Shown in pieces: positions 32,673 to 41,299 of a stretch of 56,079 nt of DNA (positions are counted from its first letter, which is position 1; every line of letters begins with the position of its first letter). The position numbers and the translations under genes are program-made. The notes beneath the pieces were generated by a model, which was given only the letters and a program-made list of their open reading frames with translations, did not search any database and was not told where the DNA came from. Source of the DNA: Streptomyces sp. NBS 14/10 (lineage in GTDB: Bacteria; Actinomycetota; Actinomycetes; Streptomycetales; Streptomycetaceae); NCBI RefSeq assembly GCF_002224125.1, contig NZ_NCSM01000046.1:3916-59994 (forward strand), read 5' to 3'.

Positions 32673-33440
32673 GTGCAGATCATTGATGCCCGGACCCTTG
32701 AGCCCGCCGAGATCCGGCGCAGGCCCGGCGGGCTGCTCAGGGTGTGCGTGCGCACCTCGCCCACGGGGCACTTCGACGGAGCGGGTGACCTGCGTGGACT
32801 GCTGATCGCCGACGTGCTGTTCCGGATCGCGGAGCTGGACGGCGTACAGGTGATCATCGGACACGTCGAGACGTACCCGCCTGAGGACGCGCAGGCACTG
32901 ACCCGCGCCGCAGGCTTGCTGGGAATCCGTCCCCCGACGGTCCGCACGCTCGACTCGGCGCACTGTGCTCCCTTCGGCGGCCCTGTGGACGTGCATATCC
33001 TGGCCCCCGCGGTCAGTGTCCGGCACCCCGGTCACGAACTCCTGGTCGAAGTGGCGCCCACACGGCTGCCGGGCGGCCTGGGCGCGGTGACCGCAGGCGG
33101 GCACGATCCCCTTGCCGTACGTCTGGCGCTGCTCGACCACGGCCACACGCGTCCGGCCCGCCTCGGTCCGGACGAGCTGCCCCGCGCTCAGGCGCTACTG
33201 GACCGCTGGCGTCACCGGGTGGCCGCGTGGGCCGACTCGCCGTCGCGGCCGATGCATTCCGACACCGTGCGGTGTCTGGATGCCGCCTTCCACCATGACC
33301 TGGACACCCCTGCGGTCCTGGCCGCCCTGCGACGGCTGGAATCGGAGCCCGGGGTGCCAGATGGATCCCGGTTCGAGACCTTCGCCTATGCCGACCGTGT
33401 CCTTGCTCTTGAACTGCCGCGGGAGATCGGCCGGAGATGA
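32673..33440 (+). CDS. Cysteinyl-tRNA synthetase-like protein without catalytic motifs
   Basis: A 255-residue protein from a GTG start. The order of segments follows class I CysS: LLRVCVRTSPTGHFDGAGDL where the HIGH region should be, RGLLIADVLFRIAEL, a GHVETYPPED loop at the position of the TDIDDK segment, FGGPVDVHILAPAV in place of the zinc-site region, and a helical C-terminal part (MHSDTVRCLDAAFHHDLDTP) like the DALR-domain helices. The HIGH, KMSKS and zinc ligands are missing, so it should not charge tRNA. Function unknown; such paralogs occur in Streptomyces. Confidence 0.65.
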   Translation: MQIIDARTLEPAEIRRRPGGLLRVCVRTSPTGHFDGAGDLRGLLIADVLFRIAELDGVQVIIGHVETYPPEDAQALTRAAGLLGIRPPTVRTLDSAHCAPFGGPVDVHILAPAVSVRHPGHELLVEVAPTRLPGGLGAVTAGGHDPLAVRLALLDHGHTRPARLGPDELPRAQALLDRWRHRVAAWADSPSRPMHSDTVRCLDAAFHHDLDTPAVLAALRRLESEPGVPDGSRFETFAYADRVLALELPREIGRR

Positions 33441-33459
33441 ACGACGGTGGCCACCGCGA

Positions 33460-33786
33460 AGGCGCTTGCCCGCCTCGGTCGGCAAGCCGTGTGCAAGCGA
33501 CCACGTCAGGGCGAGCGCAGGCGAGTACAGCGATGTCGTCGTGCTGGTCGTCACACAGGCGGGCCAGTAGCTTGTCCCGGAAGACGGCCAGCGGCGCGCG
33601 GGCGAGGGCGGCCGCGTGCTGCCGCAGCCTGGTCAGGCCGCGGCCGATGTCCTCGCCGGGGCGTTCGATGAGGCCGTCGGCGCAGAGCAGCAGGGTGGTG
33701 CCAGGAGGCAGGGCGGTGGTGGCGGTCTCGCGAAACTTCGCGCCAAGTTCGCGCAGCGTCCACGAGGACAGCGACTGGATGCGCAC
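33460..33786 (-). pseudogene. SpoIIE-type PP2C phosphatase, C-terminal fragment
   Basis: The minus strand reads LPPGTTLLLCADGLIERPGE, DIGRGLTRLRQHAA and ARLCDDQHDDIAVLACARP, the last third of a PP2C/RsbU-like serine phosphatase with the two metal-binding Asp positions (ADGL and DDIA). Sensor and N-terminal catalytic parts are absent. The fragment ends at the promoter region of the BlaI gene. Confidence 0.8.
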
Positions 33787-33810
33787 CGGACCGTCGCACG
33801 CGTTCGAACC

Positions 33811-33828
33811 TCCTACCCTGGCGTAGTG
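33811..33828. promoter_or_regulatory. Candidate BlaI operator upstream of blaI-like gene
   Basis: CTAC-N6-GTAG (33813-33826) with flanking bases TC and TG lies 30 bases before the repressor's start codon. It matches in arm sequence and spacing the element at 35119-35136 upstream of the methyltransferase. BlaI/MecI proteins bind TACnnn-type dyads of this kind, so autoregulation is likely. Confidence 0.5.
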
Positions 33829-33856
33829 GGCAATGTTTTACGGAGGTGAGATCACG

Positions 33857-34207
33857 GTGACCCTGGGGGCACTGGAGAGCGCGGTCATGCGGGTCTGCTG
33901 GGAGGTCCAAGAGCCAGTGACGGTCCGCGCCGTACTCGACAGACTCAACGAGGGCCGGGAGCAGCCGCTGGCCTACACCACGGTGATGACGGTGATGACT
34001 CGCCTCGCGGAGAAGCGCATGCTCGATCGGGCCATACAGGGCCGTGGCTACGCGTACACAGCCACCGTCGCGGATGAGGCCGCGATCGCCGTACGGGAGG
34101 TGCTGCGGGCGCATGGGGATGCCGCGGTCGCGCATTTCGCCGCCGAGGCGTCACTGGATCCGCAGCTACGGGACCGTCTTCGGCGGCTCTTGGAGCAGTC
34201 GCCGTGA
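33857..34207 (+). CDS. BlaI/MecI-family transcriptional repressor
   Basis: A 116-residue winged-helix repressor: LGALESAVMRVCWEVQEP, TVRAVLDRLNEGREQPLAYT and TVMTVMTRLAEKRMLDRAIQG are the recognition domain, and a short C-terminal dimerisation helix follows. GTG at 33857 is chosen because GGAGGTGA lies at 33842-33849; an in-frame ATG at 33833 precedes that site. Its stop overlaps the GTG of the M56 protease by four bases. It should dissociate or be cleaved when the protease senses its signal. Confidence 0.9.
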   Translation: MTLGALESAVMRVCWEVQEPVTVRAVLDRLNEGREQPLAYTTVMTVMTRLAEKRMLDRAIQGRGYAYTATVADEAAIAVREVLRAHGDAAVAHFAAEASLDPQLRDRLRRLLEQSP

Positions 34208-35073
34208 CCGGCAAGCGGGCCTTCTGGACTCTCGTAACGGCATCCGTGACGATTCACGCGACGGTGGCCTTCCTTGGCTGCTGTTTGGTCACAGCTCTCG
34301 CCTGGCAGTTCACCCATCACGGGATCGGTGCCGACCCGCGGCCGGGCGCCGCGTGGGCCGGCGCCACGCTGCTCGCCCTCTCTACGGCTGGAGCGATACG
34401 GTCCGCCCGGCGGCTGTGGCTTGGACTCAGCGCGACTCGGGCCATGGACCGCCAGGTCCGCGCCATGGCTGTCACCGATACGGCCATACACACCACCGCC
34501 CAGCAGGTGGGCCTGACCGCCCGAGTGGATGTGATCGAGAGTGCCGGTCGCTTCGCGTTCACCCACGGACTGCTGCGCCCCCGAGTGACGGTCAGCAGCG
34601 GGCTCATGAAGTCGGCGACTCCTGGGGAATTGCGTGCGGTTCTGGCTCATGAGGCCGAGCACGTCCGTGGGCGCGATCCACTCAGAACGCTCGTGGCCGA
34701 TTTCCTGGCGGCACGCCACATCGCGCTTCCGCTCCTGCGTCACCTGCGAACGGTGGTCGCCGCCGACCGTGAACTGGCGGCAGACCGCTGCGCGATGGCT
34801 CACTGCGGCGCCGGCGCCGTGGCCGGGGCACTGCTGAAGGCCGGCGACACTCCCCGATGGGCGAACACCGCCCCCGCCGCCGCGATGGGAGACCGCACGT
34901 TGCTCGCCGCCAGGATCACGCAACTTGAGGGCGCGATACCGCCGCCCATACGTCCGGAACACCGGCAGGTCGCTGTCACGGCCGCCGGGGCCGCGCTGTA
35001 CATGTGGGCGATCGCCGGCTCCGCCTGGCTGATGTCGACGACTCCGTTGGCCTGCCTGGGAAGAGGTCACTGA
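34204..35073 (+). CDS. M56-family membrane metalloprotease (BlaR1/MecR1-like)
   Basis: A 289-residue membrane protease paired with the BlaI-type repressor. Two hydrophobic helices lie at about residues 15-40 and 47-65, and one near the C-terminus (AAGAALYMWAIAGSAWL). The zinc motif HEAEH occurs near residue 149 in VLAHEAEHVRGRDPL, and the third ligand region is ADRELAADRCAM. There is no penicillin-binding sensor domain, so the signal is not obviously a beta-lactam. It is translationally coupled to the repressor. Confidence 0.9.
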   Translation: MTGKRAFWTLVTASVTIHATVAFLGCCLVTALAWQFTHHGIGADPRPGAAWAGATLLALSTAGAIRSARRLWLGLSATRAMDRQVRAMAVTDTAIHTTAQQVGLTARVDVIESAGRFAFTHGLLRPRVTVSSGLMKSATPGELRAVLAHEAEHVRGRDPLRTLVADFLAARHIALPLLRHLRTVVAADRELAADRCAMAHCGAGAVAGALLKAGDTPRWANTAPAAAMGDRTLLAARITQLEGAIPPPIRPEHRQVAVTAAGAALYMWAIAGSAWLMSTTPLACLGRGH

Positions 35074-35098
35074 GGTTCGCCCGCCTACACCCCCTATC

Positions 35099-35136
35099 TA
35101 CTACAACCACATAGTAATTACTACGGGCTCGTAGTA
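35099..35136. promoter_or_regulatory. Double TACTAC dyad, candidate BlaI operator before methyltransferase
   Basis: TACTAC-N6-GTAGTA (35119-35136) is a perfect 6-bp-arm dyad. A second, overlapping-spaced TACTA/TAGTA pair lies at 35099-35116. The region is AT-rich against its surroundings and ends 36 bases before the methyltransferase ATG. The dyad has the same arms and spacing as the one before the repressor gene, which ties the methyltransferase to this regulon. Confidence 0.6.
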
Positions 35137-35171
35137 GACTCGGGGGCCCTACCCGCCGAGAGGAGTCATTT

Positions 35172-35852
35172 ATGGCCTCCGCGATGGACCGCGAGAAGCC
35201 GATACGCCATGCGCTCTTCGCTCGCGTCTACCCGAGGATCAACGCCTTCGCCGAGGCCCACGGTGCCCTGGAACACCGGCGGGAGCTGCTGGCCGAGACC
35301 ACCGGCCGGATCGTGGAGATCGGCGCGGGAACCGGCGCCAACTTCCCGCACTACCCGCCGAAGGTCGAGCAGGTCATCGCGGTCGAACCCGAGCCACGCC
35401 TGCGTGAACTCGCAAAGCGGTCGTCGGCCGGATCCCCAGTGCCGGTAGAGATCCGCGCAGGCCGGGCCGAGGCGCTACCCGTCTCCGACGCTTCCGCCGA
35501 CGGAGTCGTGGCCTCGCTCGTCCTGTGCACGATCGCCGACGTCCCCGCCGCGCTCAGGGAAGCCGCCCGTGTGCTACGACCGGGCGGGCTTCTGTACTTC
35601 TACGAGCACATCCGATCGACACGCCCCGGCCTGGCGAGGCGGCAGCGGATCATCAACGTGGTATGGCCACTGCTGGGCGGCGGCTGCAATCTCACCCGGA
35701 ACCCCGAACAAGCCATCACCGCCGCCGGATTCAGGATCGAGCGCGCACGGCACTTCGACTTCCTCATCAACGGCCGCACCACACCCAGCTCCCCCTGCGT
35801 CATCGGCGTCGCGCGCAAGGCCGAGATCGCCGCCCAGGAGAACACCGCGTAA
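35172..35852 (+). CDS. Class I SAM-dependent methyltransferase
   Basis: A 226-residue methyltransferase with motif I VEIGAGTGANFP near residue 47, motif II acidic end VIAVEPEP, DGVVASLVLCTIAD, and VLRPGGLLYFYEHIRS. The arrangement (ARVYPRINAFAEAH at the start, and FYEHI) resembles METTL7/UbiE-like methyltransferases, some of which methylate thiols or small molecules. GAGAGGAG precedes the ATG. The operator-like dyads directly upstream suggest control by the BlaI-type repressor, so it may be the effector of that system. Confidence 0.85.
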   Translation: MASAMDREKPIRHALFARVYPRINAFAEAHGALEHRRELLAETTGRIVEIGAGTGANFPHYPPKVEQVIAVEPEPRLRELAKRSSAGSPVPVEIRAGRAEALPVSDASADGVVASLVLCTIADVPAALREAARVLRPGGLLYFYEHIRSTRPGLARRQRIINVVWPLLGGGCNLTRNPEQAITAAGFRIERARHFDFLINGRTTPSSPCVIGVARKAEIAAQENTA

Positions 35853-35936
35853 TGCGCGAGCGAGACTTCACAGTCTCACGGACACCGCGCGGCGAGACGT
35901 GACCCCTGATCGGTCAGCGTGCGCACCGGACGGGGC

Positions 35937-36175
35937 TCAGGCACCTGAGTCCTCGCCCACCACGGTCAGGTCGTCACCCAGCGCCGCGGCGATTTCGGCG
36001 GCCCGGGAATGGTCGTCCCATCGGCGCGTCAGGCAAGCGCAGGCATGGCCGTGCCGGAGGGACCACCAGGCGGCCGAGCCGCCGATCCCACCCTTGGCAA
36101 TCTTCCCCTTGTCACGTACGAAACCCAGCGCCCAGGGATCTCGGTACCGAAGGCCTCGTCGTAGCCGGTGACTTG
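35937..36175 (-). pseudogene. Serine hydrolase (beta-lactamase-like), C-terminal fragment
   Basis: The minus strand reads YRDPWALGFVRDKGKIAKGG, IGGSAAWWSLRHGHACACL and TRRWDDHSRAAEIAAALGD to a stop at 35937. I associate this with the C-terminal end of Streptomyces class C beta-lactamase-like serine hydrolases. The catalytic part is missing. It lies just after the BlaI/M56 block, which is noteworthy but may be chance. Confidence 0.55.
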
Positions 36176-36443
36176 GGAGGCGAGGAGCTCAGTATGCAAC
36201 CGTCACCCCAGCAGTTCGCGTACCGGCCCGCCCTCAACGGACCAGGGGTGCTGGCGCGGGCGACCCGCGCGGTCAGCGGCGGGATCTCCGATCCGGGCTG
36301 GGACTGGAGGGACATATCGGGCTCCCCGGTAACATGGTCATCATGTTCCCACGAGCCTGACGCAACGTCACGATCGTTAACTGCCCGTCCGCAAGATTCC
36401 CGACAGAGTCCTTCAGTGAAGTGAAGATCCGACTGGACCTCGG
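36176..36443. other. Spacer with small palindrome
   Basis: No gene seen. AACATG-N5-CATGTT at 36331-36347 is a dyad with perfect 6-bp arms and could be an operator, but no regulator gene is next to it. Confidence 0.35.
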
Positions 36444-36737
36444 TCAGTCGATGCCTTCGACGATGCGGAAGTCGCGCTCGACGCCGTCGGAGAGGGCGAC
36501 CAGCGCCTCCTGGTAGGCCGCACTCTCGCGTGCCGCGACGGCCTGCTCGAAGCTGTCGAACTCGATCAGGACGGTGCGCTCGGCGATTCCGGCGTCATGC
36601 GCCACGACCCGACTGCCACGCACGAGGACCCGGCCGCCCCCGGCCTTGACGGCCGGAGGGGCCAGCTTGTTGTAAGCAGCCAGCTTCTCAGGGTCTGAAA
36701 TGGTGCGGTAGACGCTGACCCAGTAGCCCTTGGGCAT
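36444..36737 (-). CDS. DUF1330-family protein
   Basis: A complete 97-residue protein with the dimeric alpha-beta barrel pattern of DUF1330: KGYWVSVYRTISDPEKLAAY, GGRVLVRGSRVVAHD, ERTVLIEFDSFEQAVAA and AYQEALVALSDGVERDF. Function of the family is unknown; stress or small-molecule roles are proposed. GGAGGTTCC lies before the ATG on the minus strand. It is downstream of the MFS gene on the same strand, 33 bases apart, so probably in one transcript with the MarR-MFS pair. Confidence 0.9.
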   Translation of the reverse strand: MPKGYWVSVYRTISDPEKLAAYNKLAPPAVKAGGGRVLVRGSRVVAHDAGIAERTVLIEFDSFEQAVAARESAAYQEALVALSDGVERDFRIVEGID

Positions 36738-36770
36738 GGAACCTCCAGTGTTGGGATGAGTGCATCTGAC

Positions 36771-38204
36771 TTACGGGTTGGTCTCGGACGAGCGTCGGCG
36801 GGCGAGAGCGAGGCTTGTCAGCGTCGTGATCGCCATGGCGCCGATGCCGACCAGCGCCGCGGTGGTGTAGGCGCTGTCGTCGGGGAAGAGGTGGCCGGGG
36901 CCGGTGCCCGCGGCGAGGATCAGGCCGCCGATGGCGCTGCCCAGGGAGTACCCGACGCTGCGGACGACGTAGTTGAAGCTCATGGCGCTCGACGTCTCGC
37001 TCTTGGGGGTGACGGCCAGGATGACGCCGGGCATCGCGGCCGAGAAGCCGCCGACGCCGAAGCCGAGCACACCCATCGCCGCGAACAGTTCGGCCAGGTC
37101 CGACCGGGCCGCCGCGAACAGGGCGAACCCGCCGCCGACCACGACGGCGCTGCCGGCCAGGAGCAGGGGGTCGGCGATCCGCGTCCGGACCCGCGGCGTG
37201 AGCTTGCCGGCGACGAACCCCAGCACCGAGAACGGGATGAGGACCAGCCCGGCGACGAAGGTCGTCAGCCCGAAGCCGTAGCCGGCGCCGTGCGGCGTCT
37301 GCGCGTACCGGGTGATGAGCGTGAGCAGGAGGTACATGCCGATCCCGCCGACGAACATGGCGAGGTTCGCCCCGGCGACCGCCGGGTGCCGCACCGCCCG
37401 CACATCGACCAGGGGCGTCGTGCTGCGCAGCTCGATGACGGCCCAGACGCAGAGCAGCACCACCGCGACGACGGCGAGGCCCGCCGCCACGGCGAGGTGC
37501 CGGCTCCACAGATTCCGTTCGCCGGCGAGGAACAGCACCAGGAGCAGCGCAGCGGCCAGGACGACCGCGCCTGCCACGTCCACGTGGGCGGAGCGGCCTT
37601 CAGGGGCTTCGGGCATGGAGCGCCACGCGGCCAGGAGGGCGGCGGCGGTGACGACCAGGCCGAGGCCGTAGGCGGCCCGTACCCCGCCGAGCTCGGCGAG
37701 CAGTGCGGCCAGCGGGTAGCCGACGCCGGCCCCGATGATCGAGACCACCGAGATCAGGGCGATCACGGCCGCGCTGCGCTCCTCGGGGAGGTGGTCCCGG
37801 GCCACGCCCATCATCAGCGCCGTCAGCCCGAGCCCGACGCCCTGGGCCGCCCTGCCGGCCAGCAGCCACGCGAACGGCAGCGGCAGCACGGTGAGCGCGC
37901 TGCCGGCGACGACGACCGCCAGCGTGGCGAGGATCGTGGCCCGCCGGTGCGGGCCGGCTCCGAGCCGGCCCAGGACCGGCGTGGCGACGGCGCCGCTGAG
38001 CAGCGCGACGGTCAGCGTCCACTGCGCGCTGCCGAGCGAGACGTGGAACGAGGTCGCCACGCTGGTGATGAGCGGCGTCCCGAGGCTGGCGACCGCCGCC
38101 ACGACCAGAGCGATGAACATCAGGGCGGGGACCAGCAGCCGCGCCTCGGAACGCGCCACCGGGAACGCCTTCACCGCGACCCCGCCGACCGGCTGCCCGG
38201 TCAC
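36771..38204 (-). CDS. MFS drug exporter
   Basis: A 477-residue exporter with 12-14 hydrophobic helices, from LLVPALMFIALVVAAVAS. It has TLVALL-type helix 1 features, GAGPHRRATILA in the helix 2-3 loop (a degenerate MFS signature), GRAAQGVGLGLTALMMG, and GVGYPLAALLAELGG. The GTG at 38204 overlaps the stop of the MarR gene by four bases, so export and its regulator are co-expressed. The substrate is unknown; a hydrophobic toxin or antibiotic is usual for such pairs. Confidence 0.88.
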   Translation of the reverse strand: MTGQPVGGVAVKAFPVARSEARLLVPALMFIALVVAAVASLGTPLITSVATSFHVSLGSAQWTLTVALLSGAVATPVLGRLGAGPHRRATILATLAVVVAGSALTVLPLPFAWLLAGRAAQGVGLGLTALMMGVARDHLPEERSAAVIALISVVSIIGAGVGYPLAALLAELGGVRAAYGLGLVVTAAALLAAWRSMPEAPEGRSAHVDVAGAVVLAAALLLVLFLAGERNLWSRHLAVAAGLAVVAVVLLCVWAVIELRSTTPLVDVRAVRHPAVAGANLAMFVGGIGMYLLLTLITRYAQTPHGAGYGFGLTTFVAGLVLIPFSVLGFVAGKLTPRVRTRIADPLLLAGSAVVVGGGFALFAAARSDLAELFAAMGVLGFGVGGFSAAMPGVILAVTPKSETSSAMSFNYVVRSVGYSLGSAIGGLILAAGTGPGHLFPDDSAYTTAALVGIGAMAITTLTSLALARRRSSETNP

Positions 38205-38659
38205 TGCTTCGGCCCTTCGCGGTCCTGGCTTTCGAGCTCTGCCAGATGCTTCAGCGCCGGAAGGGCCGCCACCAGCGCCTCGACCTCGTCGCCGGTGAGC
38301 TCGCCGATCAACCGCTCGAACGCGTGGACGCCCGCCTGGCGCCGCGTCCGGACGTAGGAGGCGCCGGCCTCGGTCAGGCACACCAGCGTGACCCGCTTGT
38401 CGGACGCGTCGCCCCGCCGCTCGACCAGGCCGGACTCCTCCATCACCCGGACCAGGGCGGTCATCGCGGGCTGGGTGACGCCCTCGACCGCGGCCAGATC
38501 GGTGATGCGCCGCGGGCCGGTCCGGTCCAGGGTGGCCAGGGTGGCGGCGGACGTCAGGCTCATGTCCCGGGGCAGGCGTCTCGCGGCCCTGGTGGCCAGG
38601 CCGTAGAGGGCTGCCCCGATGGCGGCGGACGCGCCAGGAGCGGTGTCTTGACGACTCAT
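38201..38659 (-). CDS. MarR-family transcriptional regulator
   Basis: A 152-residue regulator with the MarR winged helix: SLTSAATLATLDRTGPRRITD, VEGVTQPAMTALVRVMEES and GLVERRGDASDKRVTLVCLT, followed by a dimerisation helix. Upstream, 38660-38700 is a sharply AT-rich stretch with CATAG repeated at 38669 and 38685, a plausible promoter and autoregulatory site. It is the only complete MarR gene in the window but lies 25 kb from the pen cluster, so it is more likely to control the exporter next to it. Confidence 0.9.
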   Translation of the reverse strand: MSRQDTAPGASAAIGAALYGLATRAARRLPRDMSLTSAATLATLDRTGPRRITDLAAVEGVTQPAMTALVRVMEESGLVERRGDASDKRVTLVCLTEAGASYVRTRRQAGVHAFERLIGELTGDEVEALVAALPALKHLAELESQDREGPKQ

Positions 38660-38933
38660 GCTCGAAGCATAGCATTTTTATATTCATAGTTTATGGAAAT
38701 GGTCGACTGACGCGGGCGGCCTCGATCCGCACCCGCGACGGCGGCCGGCCATCGCGCTCGGTGCGCGGCCGGAACCTGCCGCGCCCGTCGACCAGGCCCC
38801 GGAGTCCTGGCCCGGACACCAGGGAACAAGTAACCCGCCGGTAGCTTTCAGGGCTTCGTGACCGCGGTCTTCTTCGGCCGGTGGGGCACGGTCCTGGTCT
38901 TGTCGAGGTGCCCGTACACCGTCGACCGACGTC

Positions 38934-38957
38934 GAGGACGAGGACGAGGACGAGGAC
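38934..38957 (+). repeat. (GAGGAC)x4 tandem repeat
   Basis: Four exact hexamer copies. They would encode alternating Glu-Asp or Arg-Thr depending on frame. No gene is recognised between 38690 and 39069, so this is probably a decayed acidic tail or simple-sequence slippage. Confidence 0.6.
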
Positions 38958-39069
38958 GACGAACTCGGGTAGGCGCCGCTGCGCAGGCCGGCCCCACCGG
39001 CAGACGTGCTGTGATGCGGTCGCCGCAGGCTTTGATGGCGGGAACTGTCGGGGTGGTGGTCCAGGCACT

Positions 39070-39215
39070 CTTACGGCTTCGCCGCCTTCGACGTGGACCC
39101 GGGCGGTGGCGGGCCCACCACCGCGATGCACGTCACCTACTACGCGGTGTCCGGGCCCTGTGGCGCCCTGTTGCCGGTGGACCGTTTCCCCCTCACCCGC
39201 CCTCGCCGCGCCTGA
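39070..39215 (+). pseudogene. Metallophosphoesterase-type protein, C-terminal fragment
   Basis: Reads SYGFAAFDVDPGGGGPTTA, MHVTYYAVSGPCGALLPVD and FPLTRPRRA before a stop. I associate this beta-rich end with the C-terminal domain of secreted Streptomyces phosphoesterases. The catalytic domain is absent. Confidence 0.5.
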
Positions 39216-39335
39216 CCCGCCGGCGGGGGCCGGTCCTCCGGCTTGACTTCGAGCGCGCTCCAAGTCCTAGCGTCGCAGGCGTTCGTCAGCCCTCGAGGTA
39301 CCGCCCGGTCCGCCGGGCAGGAGGAGTATCCGCGC

Positions 39336-40328
39336 ATGATCACCCGAACCACGCTCGGCTCGCCCGGTCTCACCGTCAGCGCGATGGGCCTGGGGTGTAT
39401 GGGGATGAGCGAGAGCTACGGCGCCGCCGACTGGGACGGCGGCCTGGCCACCATCGACCGGGCCTTGGAACTGGGCATCACGTTCCTGGACACCGCCGAC
39501 GCCTACGGCACCGGGCACAACGAGGTGCTGGTGGGCCGGGCCATCCACGGCCGCCGGGACCAGGTGCAGCTGGCCACCAAGTTCGGCATCGACCGCAGCG
39601 CCGGCGACCGGGCACGCCGCATCCGCGGTGCCCGGGACTACGTGCTGCGCTCCTGCGACGCCTCGCTGCTGCGGCTGGGCGTCGAGGTGATCGACCTGTA
39701 CTACGCCCACCGCCCGCCCCAGGACGTGGAGATCGAGGAGACCGTCGGGGCGATGGCCGAGCTGGTCGAGGCGGGCAAGGTCCGCCATCTGGGCCTGTCC
39801 GAGGTCGACGGCGAGCTGCTGCGCCGGGCGCACGCGGTGCACCCGATCACCGCGGTGCAGAGCGAGTACTCGCTGTGGACCCGCGACGTCGAGGCGGTCA
39901 CCCCGGTGATGGCCGAGCTGGGGGTCGGGCTGGTGCCGTACTCGCCGCTGGGGCGGGGGTTCCTGACCGGCACCCTGGACCGCTCCACGCTGGGCGAGAA
40001 GGACTTCCGGCGCACCAACCCCCGCTTCGCCGGCGAGGCGGGCGAGGCCAACGAGAAGATCGCGCAGACCGTGCGCGAGGTGGCCGACCGGCTGGGTGCC
40101 ACCCCGGCCCAGGTGGCGCTGGCCTGGGTGTACGCCCAGGCCGAGCGGCTCGGGGTGGCGGTGGCGACCATTCCGGGCACCCGCAGCCCGGCCCGGCTGG
40201 AGCAGAACGCGGCCGCGCTGGAGCTCACCCTCGACGCCGAGGCGCTGGCCGCGCTGGACCCGCTGAGCGACCAGGTGATGGGCGAGCGCTACACCCCCGC
40301 GCACACCGCTGAGGTCGCTCGGGGTTAG
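39336..40328 (+). CDS. Aldo/keto reductase
   Basis: A complete 330-residue NADPH-dependent reductase of the AKR13/YajO-like group: MGLGCMGMSESYG, LDTADAYGTGHNE with catalytic Asp and Tyr, ATKFGIDRSAG with Lys, and the His in LYYAHRPPQDVEI, followed by NADPH-contact segments in the C-terminal third. GGAGGAG precedes the ATG by 9 bases. It stands alone between remnants and has a normal sequence, so it is likely functional. Substrate not predictable. Confidence 0.92.
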   Translation: MITRTTLGSPGLTVSAMGLGCMGMSESYGAADWDGGLATIDRALELGITFLDTADAYGTGHNEVLVGRAIHGRRDQVQLATKFGIDRSAGDRARRIRGARDYVLRSCDASLLRLGVEVIDLYYAHRPPQDVEIEETVGAMAELVEAGKVRHLGLSEVDGELLRRAHAVHPITAVQSEYSLWTRDVEAVTPVMAELGVGLVPYSPLGRGFLTGTLDRSTLGEKDFRRTNPRFAGEAGEANEKIAQTVREVADRLGATPAQVALAWVYAQAERLGVAVATIPGTRSPARLEQNAAALELTLDAEALAALDPLSDQVMGERYTPAHTAEVARG

Positions 40329-40537
40329 CCGGTGGGCTCGACGCGCGCGACGTCCAGCTCGACGACGTCGTTGACGTGGCGCCCACCGGTGACCTCACCG
40401 GTCACGACCAGCCGGGGTCGGGCCGGCGGTGCCCCGTCCTGCTCGGCGGCCAGGATCGCGCCCCGGTTGCCGGAGCCCGGGGCGATCTCGCCGTAGGAGA
40501 CCAGCGTCCGGTACCCGTCCGCGCCCACCGCGAGCAC
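40325..40537 (-). pseudogene. Molybdopterin-type oxidoreductase-like protein, C-terminal fragment
   Basis: The minus strand reads AVGADGYRTLVSYGEIAPG, GNRGAILAAEQDGAPPARPR and LVVTGEVTGGRHVNDVVELD to a stop overlapping the aldo/keto reductase end. This is like the last ~70 residues of sulfite-oxidase-like or molybdopterin-binding hypothetical proteins. The upstream part is lost. Confidence 0.55.
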
Positions 40538-40680
40538 GCCGACGCTCAGCTATGTGTCGTCAACCGATCCCTTGACGACCCCCCAGCCGAGGCGTCCACC
40601 GGTTCGACCGAACACCCGGATACGGCCGCCCCGGCACCGCCGGAATCCAATGGCCCGGCGGCCAGGGAGCGAGGCGGGTC

Positions 40681-40910
40681 GTGTCGGAGCTGGTCTACAC
40701 GCGGGTGTCCACCGACGAGCAGAGCACCGCGCGGCAGACCCACCTGCTCATCGGGGCCGGCCTGACCGACGACGCGACGGGGTGCGGCTGTTCACCGACC
40801 TGGCCACATCGTCGAAGATCCCCGCGCTCGAGCGGCCCGGGGTGCGGGAGCTGGCCGGGTACGCCCGCCCCGGTGACCGGCTGACCGTCTCCGAGCTGCT
40901 GCGGCGCTGA
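40681..40910 (+). pseudogene. Serine recombinase (resolvase), N-terminal fragment, frameshifted
   Basis: Reads SELVYTRVSTDEQSTARQTH with the catalytic Ser in RVST, LLIGAGLTDDATG, then after a one-base shift near 40785 RLFTDLATSSKIPALERPG and VRELAGYARPGDRLTVSEL before a stop. This is the catalytic domain of a resolvase/invertase. Its DNA-binding end is missing. Confidence 0.8.
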
Positions 40911-40911
40911 A

Positions 40912-41280
40912 GACATGGGCCAGGGCTTCTGTGGCCTTGTCTCGGTAACGGCTGCGGCGGATGCCGGTGGCGCAGAGAGCGGCGGCGCACTGCGCGTGGC
41001 AAAGCGCTGTTTCCAGGAGTCGGTTTCCTGCGCGGCGCGCTGCTGTCGGAGGAGTTCGTATTCCTCGCGGGGGTGCAGGGTGCGACGTCGGGTGAAACCG
41101 CTGGTGCACGAGGTGCGGACCTTGCATTTGCGGCAGTCCCACTCGGAGAAGATGACCACGGTCCGCGGCTGGCCTGAAGGGCAGGGCTTCGGCGTAGTCG
41201 GCGGGCGTCCGTTTCGTGACCACTTGCGGTGAAGGGAGTGCGAGCGGGCGGTTCCTATCCTCGACCTGACCACGTGCGCG
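40912..41280 (-). mobile_element. IS1182-type transposase, C-terminal fragment
   Basis: The minus strand reads PRTVVIFSEWDCRKCKVRTS, CTSGFTRRRTLHPREEYELL, QQRAAQETDSWKQRFATR and, after a shift, GIRRSRYRDKATEALAHVF. The Cys-x2-Cys segment and the RTL-PREEYE box are typical for IS1182 transposases. A piece of the opposite (N-terminal) end of the same family occurs at 53083. Confidence 0.75.
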
Positions 41281-41299
41281 GTGGCGGACCGACAGCACA

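Noticed and set aside
36756..38357. 533-codon plus-strand frame opposite the MFS gene
   Set aside because: Composition is dominated by Arg, Asp, Gly and Gln repeats typical for the reverse of a membrane protein gene; no motif.
38201..38659. MarR gene considered as the missing PenR
   Set aside because: It is coupled to an MFS gene 25 kb away and shows no link with the pen promoters; no evidence for control of the cluster.
38934..38957. Tandem hexamers considered as CRISPR or iteron
   Set aside because: Six-base units without spacers; no nearby cas or replication gene.
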